The notes beneath the pieces are model-generated. The model searched no databases. It worked only from the letters and a program-made list of their open reading frames with translations, and was not told the DNA's origin. The translations under genes and the position numbers were made by a program. Positions 7,602 through 16,642 of a stretch of DNA of 64,000 nucleotides are shown in pieces (position 1 is the first letter of the stretch; every line of letters begins with the position of its first letter). The DNA comes from UBA5704 sp036380715 (GTDB taxonomy: Bacteria; Acidobacteriota; Thermoanaerobaculia; Multivoradales; UBA5704), in contig DASVEF010000312.1 in NCBI GenBank assembly GCA_036380715.1, forward strand, positions 1 to 64,000, written 5' to 3'.

Positions 7602-9080
7602 TCATCCTGCCCGGTGAGACAGTCCGAGGAGGACCTTCGGAACACTCCGCCCGGGCATGCGCCGCAGGGCTCCCCGCAGGGCGAGCGCGAGGAGCAGGAA
7701 CAGGGGGATCGAGCCCTGGACCAGGAACCGGGTCCAGGTGACGGGGATGAGAGGCAGGGGATTCCAGTGGACCGTGTAGGCGCCCCAGCCCACGGCCAGC
7801 GGCGCCGCGAAGGCGAGCAGGAGCGTCCAGAAAAGGGCACGGCGGCGTCCATGCCAGCCGTCGCGTCCGGCCCAGAAGACCACCGGGGCCACGGCCCAGA
7901 ACAGGCTCCAGCGGTGCCAGATGAACATCTCGCGCGCGATCACGGGAGCGAGCCAGGGGATGCGGGTGAACGTCTCCGGCCAGAAGTCGCCCGCGTCAAC
8001 GAAGCTGCTGTACTTCTCGTCATGGCGCTCGGGGATCTCTGACCGCCAGGAGACGAAGAAGGCCAGGGCCAGAGCCACGAGCGCCGCGGCGGCTCCCAGG
8101 CGCGCGGCCTGCCGCAGGCGGCCCTCACGGCGGAGGAGGAACAGGGCCGCGAGCAGAGCCGATCCGGCCAGCAGGAACCCCTCGTTCTTGGTCAGCACCG
8201 CGGCGCCGAGCAGCAGGCCGGCCGCGACGGCGTCCGAGACCCGCCGCCGGGACCGCAGCAGGAGGACCAGGCCGGCGCCGTAGAAGCAGCCGAGCGGGAA
8301 GTCGCTGTAGGCGCTGGCCGCTCCCGAGTCCTGCCAGAAGGTGAGCACGGGGAGGCCCGCGGCGGCGAGGCCGGCCAGGGCGGCGGGAACCCGTCCCGCC
8401 CAGCGCCGCGCGCCGTCCCCGAGGACCAGCAGGAAGGCGGGGAAGAGCGCCGCGTAGAGAGGACGGAAGATGTGCCGGTCCTCCTCGGCGCCGAAGGCCT
8501 CCAGCACCGCCACCTGGGCGACCGGCAGGAGGAGCGGATAGCGCGGATGATTGATGTACCAGCGCCCGTTCCGCAGAGCTTCGGCGTCGACCGTGCCCTC
8601 CTCGCGCACGTACCTGGCCTGGGTGGACCAGGTCATCCGCCCGTCCCACCCCGTGACCGGGTTGGTGACCGCGTCGGCGAAGAGCCCGAGGCAGACGAAG
8701 GCGAGGAGGCCGGCGATGACGCGAATTACCACCTTCGACGGTCCGCCGCCCGAGCCCTCACCCCCGACCCCTGTTCTTGCGCGTTTTCCCCCCTCTCCCG
8801 GTACCGGGAGAGGGGGCCAGGGGGTGAGGGCCCTCCGGATGAGCCCGGCCACGACCGGCGCCGCGAAGGTGAGGTAGATCACGGGCGGGCGCAGCGGGAC
8901 CTTCGCGAGATGGGAGAGGGCGTAGAGGGACCCGGCCACCACGGCGAGGCCGAGCAGGTAGGCGTACCCCAGCCGGCTGGGCAGGGTGAGCCGGCGCAGG
9001 CCGGGGAAGAATTCGGTCAGCCCCAGGCCGGCGAGCAGGAAGAGCGCCACACCGCCCAGACTGGGCAGCACCTCGTTCAC
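7602..9080 (-). CDS. GT-C fold integral-membrane glycosyltransferase-like protein
   Basis: The 492-aa protein starts at GTG 9080 within a GTGA overlap with the upstream gene and has about ten to twelve hydrophobic segments. The loop WDGRMTWSTQARY and the later YINHPRYPLLLP are typical of dolichol- or polyprenyl-phosphate-dependent GT-C enzymes (ArnT/PMT-like), which move sugars from lipid carriers outside the membrane. Between the third and fourth hydrophobic segments lies ALTPWPPLPVPGEGG, the translation of family A repeat 8755-8830, inserted in frame. It probably forms an added loop. The acceptor and sugar are unknown. The short upstream gene is likely a partner. Confidence 0.72.
   Translation of the reverse strand: MNEVLPSLGGVALFLLAGLGLTEFFPGLRRLTLPSRLGYAYLLGLAVVAGSLYALSHLAKVPLRPPVIYLTFAAPVVAGLIRRALTPWPPLPVPGEGGKRARTGVGGEGSGGGPSKVVIRVIAGLLAFVCLGLFADAVTNPVTGWDGRMTWSTQARYVREEGTVDAEALRNGRWYINHPRYPLLLPVAQVAVLEAFGAEEDRHIFRPLYAALFPAFLLVLGDGARRWAGRVPAALAGLAAAGLPVLTFWQDSGAASAYSDFPLGCFYGAGLVLLLRSRRRVSDAVAAGLLLGAAVLTKNEGFLLAGSALLAALFLLRREGRLRQAARLGAAAALVALALAFFVSWRSEIPERHDEKYSSFVDAGDFWPETFTRIPWLAPVIAREMFIWHRWSLFWAVAPVVFWAGRDGWHGRRRALFWTLLLAFAAPLAVGWGAYTVHWNPLPLIPVTWTRFLVQGSIPLFLLLALALRGALRRMPGRSVPKVLLGLSHRAG
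8755..8830. repeat. Family A palindromic repeat inside a coding region
   Basis: This copy starts CCCTCACCCCCGACCCC, has a shortened left arm, and ends with the full right arm closing in GGGGGTGAGGG. It lies entirely in the reading frame of the GT-C protein (7602-9080, minus strand) without breaking it. It contributes roughly 25 residues between two membrane segments. Confidence 0.9.
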
Positions 9081-9532
9081 CGGCCCGCCTCCAGACGGCG
9101 CAGCAGCTCCGACCCCTCCATCAGGCGCGGCGGCTTCTGCGCGTAGCCGATGACGACCCACCGGGTCTCCCGGATCAGAGGGTACCGGAAGCTCGCCGGA
9201 GTCTTGAGGTCCTTGAGAAAGCCGAGGAAGACCGCCCGGCGCGGCGCGAGATCGAAGCGGACCCAGATCGCTCCGCCGAGCTCCTCCTCGTCGCCGTCGA
9301 GCAGCAGGTAGACGCCGTCCTTGGGAATGGTGCGCCGGATCTCCTCGACCGCCCGAGCGTACTCGGCTCCGAAATGACGCGCCCGCTCCTCGTAGGCCGT
9401 CTCGCCCGCGAAACGGAACGCCGCGTGGATCCTCCGCACCGACCGCCCGAGCGACAAGGGCAGCGAGACGGCCAGGAACAGGAAGAACAGGGCGAGCGCG
9501 ATCCCGGGCGCCGTGATGCGGAAGGAGCGCAT
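9077..9532 (-). CDS. Small hypothetical protein with one N-terminal membrane segment
   Basis: This is a 151-aa protein. Residues about 8-28 (ITAPGIALALFFLFLAVSL) form one membrane helix or uncleaved signal anchor. The rest is a soluble alpha/beta domain with charged residues (YAQKPPRLMEGSELLRR near the end). It resembles the short accessory proteins often found beside GT-C genes, but no named family is recognised. Its stop codon overlaps the GT-C start as GTGA, so the two products are probably made in fixed ratio and may form a complex. The soluble part would face the periplasm if the helix is oriented N-in. Confidence 0.7.
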   Translation of the reverse strand: MRSFRITAPGIALALFFLFLAVSLPLSLGRSVRRIHAAFRFAGETAYEERARHFGAEYARAVEEIRRTIPKDGVYLLLDGDEEELGGAIWVRFDLAPRRAVFLGFLKDLKTPASFRYPLIRETRWVVIGYAQKPPRLMEGSELLRRLEAGR

Positions 9533-9548
9533 GCTGTCCGCCGGCGCT

Positions 9549-11336
9549 CTACTTCCAGGGCCGGGTGTCGAGCTTCGGGGAGCCCATCACGCGGAAGACC
9601 GGCACGAGGCCGACGGTCTCGTCCCAGTATGGCGTGCGGCGGTACCACCACAGGTAGCGGGCGAAGGGATCGGACGCGAGCTTCTCGTCGCGCAGGGCCG
9701 CCCGCCACGCCTCGGCGGTCCTGGAATCCTTCAACATCTCCGCGGCGAGGCCTTCCAGCACGCGCGCATCGATGTACTCCTTCTGCTCGAAGACCGTGGA
9801 GAGGAGGCCCCAGGAGAGCAGCGAATCGGGCGCCTCGGGCTCCAGGAGCTGCACCGCCACCTCGAAGTCGGGCTGGTCGGCCGGCACCCAGAGCGCTCCG
9901 GCGGGGATCTCGCGGCGCTCCGCGGCGCGGACGGCCTGGGCGGTGACGCGCGTCAATCCCTGATACGGGCTCTGGGCGAATTGCGGGCTCGCCACCCGCA
10001 TCGTCTCCACCTCCAGCTCCGCCGCGCCCGCGAGCGTCTCCACCCGCAGCCCGTGCCCGCGCAGCCGCTCCTCGATCTGCGGCCAGCCGGGGAGCACCAG
10101 GTAGCCGCGCGGCCGGGGGAGCGTCCTGACGACCTCGGGGCGGTGGAACCAGGGGACCTCGATCTCGCGTACCTCGCCGCGGCGGGCTCGGAGCAGCGGC
10201 CGGCCGCTCACCACGGAGGTCGCCATGTCCCAGGCGTACACGGGGAAGCGGATCGCATCGGGCGTCTCGCTCTCCCGGTACTCGACCACGACCTCGGAGG
10301 GCTTGGCGTCCGGCCTGCCCAGCGCGACCGTCGCGGCCTCCGCCTGCGCCACCGCCCGCGTCAGGCCGGCCGGGTCGCGGGCCACCTCGCGGAGCAGGGC
10401 GAGCAGGAAGTCGCGGGTGGCCAGCACCCGCTGCTTGTAGGGTTTGTAGGAGTGCGTCTCGACCAGGGCCGAGGGGCGGTTGCGCAGCGGCAGGTATCCG
10501 GACGAGTAGCGGGGCTGCCCCACCCAGGAGCTGAAGCCTTTGGCCGGGTCGTCCCGGTCTTTGAGATCCACGTAGGGGCCGTTGCGGTGCCCGGCCTTTT
10601 CGGTGGCCGCCAGCGCCGCGGGCATGTGGGCGCGCAGCCAGGCGTCGACCGGCGCGGCCATCTGCGGAGCCTCCGGATAGGCCCAGGTCAGTACCCAGTC
10701 GTGGTCCACGCCGTCGGTGACGTGGTTGTCCACGTGGAGGTGGGGGCGCCAGCTCGCGATCAGGCCGACGAGGGCGCGCGCCTCGGGCGAGGCGATCTTG
10801 AGATAGTCGCGGTTGAGGTCGAGGCCGCCGCTGGTCGTGCGGAAGCCCATCCCCCGGCGCGGCCCGTCCTGGTTGGGACGGTTGAAAGGGGAGATCCGCT
10901 CATGGCCGTCGACGTTGTAGATCGGCACGATCACCAGCGTCATGGCGTCCAGCATCTCGCGGTGACGGCCTTCCGCCAGATCCCGGAGGATCATCAGCGA
11001 AGCGTCCTTGCCGTCGATCTCCCCCGCGTGGATGCCGTTCTGGATCATCACCACCGGCTTCGCCAGCTTCAAGGCCTGGTCGGCGGAGAAGGCCTTCTCC
11101 CTGGAGACCACCACGAACGGCATCGGCCGCCCCTGAGCGGAGGCGCCGTAGAAGCCGAGGCGCATCTCGGGGAGCCGAGCCTGCACCTCGCGCAGGAACG
11201 CGAGGGTCTCTTCGTAATCCGGCGTGGCCTCGAACCCGGCGGCCTCGGCCGGAGTCAGCCACTGGGAGGCCGCTGGTGAGGCTGCCAGCAGGACGAGGGC
11301 GGCCTGGAGCAGGAATTTGCGAAAGCAGGTATCCAT
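9549..11336 (-). CDS. Secreted M14-family zinc carboxypeptidase
   Basis: This 595-aa protein has a signal peptide (FRKFLLQAALVLLAASPAAS). The M14 zinc motif is IHAGEIDGK (H103, E106). The substrate-binding region is GGLDLNRDYLK, the third zinc ligand is probably in HLHVDNHVTDG, and LVETHSYKPYKQR carries the probable catalytic Glu. The order and spacing match large bacterial M14 peptidases. The C-terminal ~250 residues are a non-catalytic extension. It is exported and should remove C-terminal residues from peptides. No Shine-Dalgarno is evident before the ATG. It lies 55 bp downstream of pheA on the same strand, so co-transcription is possible, though the functions look unrelated. Confidence 0.85.
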   Translation of the reverse strand: MDTCFRKFLLQAALVLLAASPAASQWLTPAEAAGFEATPDYEETLAFLREVQARLPEMRLGFYGASAQGRPMPFVVVSREKAFSADQALKLAKPVVMIQNGIHAGEIDGKDASLMILRDLAEGRHREMLDAMTLVIVPIYNVDGHERISPFNRPNQDGPRRGMGFRTTSGGLDLNRDYLKIASPEARALVGLIASWRPHLHVDNHVTDGVDHDWVLTWAYPEAPQMAAPVDAWLRAHMPAALAATEKAGHRNGPYVDLKDRDDPAKGFSSWVGQPRYSSGYLPLRNRPSALVETHSYKPYKQRVLATRDFLLALLREVARDPAGLTRAVAQAEAATVALGRPDAKPSEVVVEYRESETPDAIRFPVYAWDMATSVVSGRPLLRARRGEVREIEVPWFHRPEVVRTLPRPRGYLVLPGWPQIEERLRGHGLRVETLAGAAELEVETMRVASPQFAQSPYQGLTRVTAQAVRAAERREIPAGALWVPADQPDFEVAVQLLEPEAPDSLLSWGLLSTVFEQKEYIDARVLEGLAAEMLKDSRTAEAWRAALRDEKLASDPFARYLWWYRRTPYWDETVGLVPVFRVMGSPKLDTRPWK

Positions 11337-11391
11337 GGCGGTGGCAAACTTTACCAGAGTCGCTCCGCCGGCCAGGGAGGGAGGGCTCCGC

Positions 11392-12537
11392 TCAGAGCGA
11401 CTTCGAACGCCCCTCGGCGCTCGGGTAGGTGCCGAGGACGCGCAGCTCCTGGGTGTGGGCGCGGGCCTCTTCCAGGGCGCCGCGGATCGGCTCTGTGGCG
11501 GCGTGCCCTTCGAGGTCGAGATAGAAGCGGTACTGCCAGGGCGTGGAGGGGATCGGCCGCGATTCGATCTTGGACATGTTGGCGCCGCGCCGGCTGAAGA
11601 CGCTCAACAGCTCCGCGAGCGCGCCGGGGCGGTGGGCGAGGACGAGCAGGAGCGAGGTCTTCAGCGGCACGCCGGGCGGGCAGGGATGGGGGTGGAGGGC
11701 CAGCTCCACGAACCGGGTGTAGTTCCCCTCCTGAGACTGGATGCCCCGGCGCAGGATCTCCAGCCCGAACCTTCCGGCGGCCGACTCGCTGGCGATCGCC
11801 GCCACGCTGCGGTCCCCCCCTTCCTGGACCTTGCGCGCCGAGCCGGCGGTGTCGAAAGTCGCCTGCGGACGAACCCAGGGGATCGTGCGCAGGAAATCCT
11901 CGCACTGGTGCAGTGCCTGGGGGTGGGAGAGCACCACGCGCAGCTCCTCCAATTGCGTGCCGGGCAGCGCGAGCAGGCAGTGCTCGATCCGGCTCACCTC
12001 CTCGGCGGTGATGGTGAGCCCTCCCGCGGCGAGCAGGTCGTAGGTCTCGTTGATGCTGCCCGCCGTGGTGTTCTCGATCGGCAGCAGCGCCACGTCGGCC
12101 GTGCCGTCCAGCACGGCCTGGCCGGCGGCGTGGAAGGTCTCGAACCCCTCCAGCAGGACGCCGCCCGGCGCTCCCGAATACCGGCGCTGGGCCGTGAGAT
12201 GGCTGTAGGCCCCCTCGACCCCCTGGTAGGCGACGCGCAGCGGCGCGGTGGCCAGCGAGCGGACGTGCGCCTGCTGGTGGGAGACCGACATTTCGAGGAT
12301 CACCCGGTAGAGCCGCTCGACCTCGTGGGCGTCGAGGCCGTGCTCCACGGCGGCGTGCCGCACGCGCTGGAGCACCTGCTCCTCGCGCGGCGGGTCGCGG
12401 AAAGGGACCGCCCTGTCGAGCTTGGCGCCGACCACCTCCTCGACCAGGGTCATGCGCTGCCTGAGGTGGGTCAGGATCTCGTGGTCGACCTGTTCGATGG
12501 CCTCACGGAGGGACTGGAGGTCGCGGGACTTCGCCAT
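11392..12537 (-). CDS. pheA: Bifunctional chorismate mutase/prephenate dehydratase (P-protein)
   Basis: This is a 381-aa protein. It has an AroQ-type chorismate mutase domain (about 5-90, LREAIEQVDHEI ... PFRDPPREEQVL) and a prephenate dehydratase domain (about 100-280) with YQGVEGAYSHLTA, LLPIENTTAGSINETYDLL and the catalytic TRF in YTRFVELA. A C-terminal ACT domain carries HRPGALAELL and the phenylalanine-binding ESRP motif. It converts chorismate to phenylpyruvate in the cytosol. The ACT motif predicts allosteric inhibition by Phe. ATG 12537 gives the usual P-protein N-terminus; an ATG at 12564 would add nine residues. The 84-bp gap to the divergent TIR-like gene must hold both promoters. 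Confidence 0.94.
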   Translation of the reverse strand: MAKSRDLQSLREAIEQVDHEILTHLRQRMTLVEEVVGAKLDRAVPFRDPPREEQVLQRVRHAAVEHGLDAHEVERLYRVILEMSVSHQQAHVRSLATAPLRVAYQGVEGAYSHLTAQRRYSGAPGGVLLEGFETFHAAGQAVLDGTADVALLPIENTTAGSINETYDLLAAGGLTITAEEVSRIEHCLLALPGTQLEELRVVLSHPQALHQCEDFLRTIPWVRPQATFDTAGSARKVQEGGDRSVAAIASESAAGRFGLEILRRGIQSQEGNYTRFVELALHPHPCPPGVPLKTSLLLVLAHRPGALAELLSVFSRRGANMSKIESRPIPSTPWQYRFYLDLEGHAATEPIRGALEEARAHTQELRVLGTYPSAEGRSKSL

Positions 12538-12621
12538 CGGGCGGAGTATAGCCAAACTCAACATTCTCTGAACAAACCTGGGAACGCAGTGTCTTCTCAC
12601 CTCATCAACATGGAGGTCACA

Positions 12622-13437
12622 ATGAACATGAAGCGATTTCTCATAGGGCTTCTGCTCGTATCCCTGATGGTCCAGGGCGCGGTGGCAAAGACCGTCGATC
12701 CGGCCGCGGCACCGGATCAGCTCTTGGACAGTCTCACCCAGGGGCTCGACAGCCGTGGAATCGATGTTCGTCGAGGAGAGGCGCAAAGCAAGTCTTACAG
12801 GGCCGAAAGGCCTCAACTGACGAAGTTGGCCAATTTCCCCCAGCTCGCCGTTCCGCCAGAGGCGGGACGGTTTCCCTCTCATTTCGAGGCCGGAGCTTTC
12901 ACCGAAGCCTATCTGGTGGCCGTGGATGCCGGAACACCGCGATCGCCGCGTCGGATCTCGTCGGAAGAGAGCTTCCGGAAGATCTGGAATTCTGCGCCCA
13001 AGGAGAAGAGGGTCTTTCTTTCATTCGCTCGCGCGGATCTCAGTCATGCGGAGAGCGTTCGCTCCGCTCTGGAAGCGCGCGGCTATGTGACCTTCCTCTA
13101 TATCGATGGATCGACCCAGTACCCCAAAACCAATTCTGTTCAGGCGGGAACCTACTTCAAACAGGCGGGGCACCATCTGGTCATCGACTCCGGAAACGCG
13201 CGGCGCAGCGCGGGCGTGATCACGGAAGCCAAGGTATATCGAGGCCTGGCCAGGGGAGGCGGTCGAAAACAGCCGGCAGTCGTGACGAGCACGACGATCA
13301 AGCCCCCACCCCCACCACCGCGTCCCGAGCCTTCGGCTCCCTGCTGCAAGCTGTGCCGATATGTAAACGGCGTTCTCGTCGGCTGCGGTCCCGTCGAATG
13401 CGGACCTCAGTGCCATGCCGCGCACCCGCCCTTCTAA
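12622..13437 (+). CDS. Exported TIR-like domain protein with Cys-rich tail
   Basis: The 271-aa protein starts at ATG 12622, five bases after GGAGG (12612-12616). Residues 1-22 are a signal peptide (KRFLIGLLLVSLMVQGAVA). After a Pro/Arg-rich segment, residues 129-207 look like a TIR fold: strand A KRVFLSFARADLS, helix SVRSALEARGY, strand VTFLYID, then HHLVIDSGNARRSAGVITE. The Glu at 202 sits where TIR NADases carry their catalytic Glu. A proline run (228-238) leads to a tail with six cysteines (C241, C242, C245, C255, C260, C264). TIR domains are normally cytosolic, so an exported version is odd. A degenerate TIR or a toxin-immunity effector are alternatives. No family match can be verified here. 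Confidence 0.6.
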   Translation: MNMKRFLIGLLLVSLMVQGAVAKTVDPAAAPDQLLDSLTQGLDSRGIDVRRGEAQSKSYRAERPQLTKLANFPQLAVPPEAGRFPSHFEAGAFTEAYLVAVDAGTPRSPRRISSEESFRKIWNSAPKEKRVFLSFARADLSHAESVRSALEARGYVTFLYIDGSTQYPKTNSVQAGTYFKQAGHHLVIDSGNARRSAGVITEAKVYRGLARGGGRKQPAVVTSTTIKPPPPPPRPEPSAPCCKLCRYVNGVLVGCGPVECGPQCHAAHPPF

Positions 13438-13506
13438 GTCGATGAGCCGCGCCGGCAAGACCTCATGGGGCAGGCATGGCACCTCTTTTGCTAATTCTCA
13501 ACGTCC

Positions 13507-14471
13507 GTGCCTACCCCGGATCGGTCGCACTCTGGAGCCTCTGTCCGCCGTGTCTCGGTGGTCATCCCCGCGCGCAACGAGGCCGCGTCCATCAGGGAGA
13601 CGGTGCGCCGTGTCCTGGCGCAGGCCGGGCCGGGGATCGACCTCGAGGTCGTCGTGGTCGACGACGGCTCCACGGACGGCACGGCGCCCGTCGCCCGGGC
13701 GGCGGGCGCGCGCGTGCTGAGCCTCGGACCGGAAGGAGGCAACCCGGCCGCGGCGCGCAACCGCGGAGCCGCGGCCGCGACGGGCGACCCGATCGTCTTC
13801 CTCGACGCCGACTGTCTCCCCGGCGACGGCTGGCTGGAGGCGATCCTCGCCGCCCATGACCGCGGGGAGGCGGTGGTCGGCGGATCGCTCGGCCTTCCCC
13901 CCGGACTGCCGCCGACGGCGCGCTGCGACTACTACTGCGGCTGGTACCTTATCCATCCCCGGCGCCCGGCGGGACCGGTGCCGCACCACCCGCCGCCGAA
14001 CCTGAGCGTGCGGCGCGAGCTCTTCCTGGCCACCTCCGGCTTCACCGAGGAGCAGCCGTTCGCCTACACCAACGAGGAGAGGGCCTGGCAGGCGGAGCTG
14101 CGGCGGGCGGGCCACCGCATCTGGTTCGAGCCGCGCGCCCTGGCCTGGAGCCACAACCGGCCGGGGTTCGTGGCCATGCTCCGGCGCAACTACCGCTGGG
14201 CCTACACGGCGCTGGCCAGCAAGGGGGAGACCGGCTCCGCCCGCATGGCCTGGCTCTGGCGCCACCCGCGGCTCCTGATCGCGGCCAGCGGACCGCTGGC
14301 GCTGGCGCACACCGCCTTCATCCTCGGCTGCTGGCTGCGCGCCGGAGTCTTCGAGCCGCTGTGGATGTCGCCCGTCATCCTCGCCACCCGCATCGCCTAC
14401 GCCGCCGGCCTGGCGGTCGGAGGCGTGCAGTGGCTGCGCCGCCGCGGCAGCGGCGCCGCCTGGCAGCCGCG

Positions 14472-14481
<10 letters not shown>
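13507..14481 (+). CDS. GT2-family glycosyltransferase, membrane-associated
   Basis: This is a 324-aa GT-A fold enzyme. Its N-terminal domain has VSVVIPARNEAASI, VVVVDDGSTDGT (nucleotide-sugar binding) and VFLDADCLPGD (DxD-type metal site). Two C-terminal hydrophobic segments (about 255-280 and 290-315) suggest membrane attachment. It should transfer a sugar from an NDP donor to a lipid-linked glycan on the inner face of the membrane. The start is GTG 13507. It is the first gene of the forward glycan operon and overlaps the ABC permease by ten bases. Sugar specificity cannot be told. Confidence 0.85.
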
Positions 14482-15356
<875 letters not shown>

Positions 15357-15358
15357 CG

Positions 15359-16642
15359 ATGAGCCTGCCTGCGGTCCGCGTGGAGGGGATCGGCAAGCGG
15401 TACGAGATCGGCCGCCTGCGACGGCGGAACCGCACGCTCAAGGAGGCTCTCGCGGAAACCGCGCGGACCGCGGGCCGCGCGGCGGGAGCCTGGATGGCGG
15501 GAGCGCCGTGGAGAGCGGAGGGCGAGGGGTGGATCTGGGCTCTCCGGGACGTCTCCTGCCAGGTGGAGCCGGGGGAGGTACTGGGCATCCTCGGCGCCAA
15601 CGGCGCGGGCAAGAGCACGCTGCTCAAGATCCTGTCGCGGGTCACCGAGCCGACCACCGGTCACGCCGAGATCCGTGGCCGCGTGGGCTCGCTCCTGGAG
15701 GTCGGGACCGGGTTCCACCCCGAGCTCACCGGGCGGGAGAACGTCTACCTGAACGGCGCCATCCTGGGGATGCGGCGGACCGAGATCGCGCGCAAGTTCG
15801 ACGAGATCGTCGCCTTCGCCGAGGTCGAGCGCTTCCTCGACACGCCGGTCAAGCGTTACTCGAGCGGCATGTACCTGCGCCTGGCCTTCGCGGTGGCGGC
15901 CCACCTCGAGCCGGAGATCCTGATGGTCGACGAGGTGCTGGCGGTCGGCGACGCCCGGTTCCAGAGGAAGTGCCTGGGCAAGATGCGCGAGGTCTCGTCG
16001 CGCGAGGGGCGGACGGTGCTGTTCGTCAGCCACAATCTCGGCGCGGTGCAGCGGCTCTGCAGCCGGTGTCTGCTGCTGGAGGACGGAGCGCTCGTCGCGC
16101 AGGGTCCCACCGGCGAGATCGTGGCCCGCTACCTCGGGGGAAGGGGTCCGGCGGCCCTTCCGGGCCAGTGGATCGACCTGTCCGGCGTGGAGCGCTCGGG
16201 AACGGGAGAGGCCCGGGTCGAGGCGGTCCGCTATAGGGGGGGCGATCCGGCGGCGGCCTTCCAGCCCTCCCCCGAGGGGCCTCTGGAGATCGAGCTGTCG
16301 GTCGCCGCGGACGCCCCCCGGGAGGCCGGCAACCTCGCCGTCACCTTCTACGACGCGGCGGGAACGAAGCTGGTCAACGCGGACACCCTGGCTCTCGGCC
16401 GGACGCTCGCGTTGCGCCCGGGACGCAATCGCGTCCGGCTGCGGATCGAGGCGCTCCATCTCAACCCCGGCGTCTACGCGCTCGGCTTCTGGATCGCCAG
16501 CCCGGCCGGCGTCCCCTGGGACTTCGCCGACGCGGCCGTGCGCATCGAGGTGGTCGAGACCGGCTGGGAGGGCCCGGGCACGCGGCCGGACGGCGACGGC
16601 GTCGTGCCCTGCCGGTTCGAGCTCTGGCTGGAGGAGGCATGA
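15359..16642 (+). CDS. ABC exporter ATPase with Wzt C-terminal glycan-binding domain
   Basis: This is a 427-aa protein. Residues 1-~250 are the nucleotide-binding domain: Walker A GANGAGKST (79-87), the signature around KRYSSGMYLRLAFAV, Walker B ILMVDEVLAVGD and the switch His in FVSHN. An insertion before Walker A (about 20-58) is typical of Wzt/TagH ATPases. Residues ~285-425 form a beta-sandwich resembling Wzt_C, which binds the capped end of the O-polysaccharide and makes export termination-dependent. That implies the exported glycan carries a terminal modification. The methyltransferase at 17802 and the acyltransferase at 16639 are candidates for adding it. The stop overlaps the acyltransferase ATG. 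Confidence 0.93.
   Translation: MSLPAVRVEGIGKRYEIGRLRRRNRTLKEALAETARTAGRAAGAWMAGAPWRAEGEGWIWALRDVSCQVEPGEVLGILGANGAGKSTLLKILSRVTEPTTGHAEIRGRVGSLLEVGTGFHPELTGRENVYLNGAILGMRRTEIARKFDEIVAFAEVERFLDTPVKRYSSGMYLRLAFAVAAHLEPEILMVDEVLAVGDARFQRKCLGKMREVSSREGRTVLFVSHNLGAVQRLCSRCLLLEDGALVAQGPTGEIVARYLGGRGPAALPGQWIDLSGVERSGTGEARVEAVRYRGGDPAAAFQPSPEGPLEIELSVAADAPREAGNLAVTFYDAAGTKLVNADTLALGRTLALRPGRNRVRLRIEALHLNPGVYALGFWIASPAGVPWDFADAAVRIEVVETGWEGPGTRPDGDGVVPCRFELWLEEA

Noticed and set aside
5506..7617. A 703-codon open frame opposite the histidine kinase
   Set aside because: It mirrors kinase codons on the other strand, lacks domain motifs, and is a usual shadow in GC-rich DNA.
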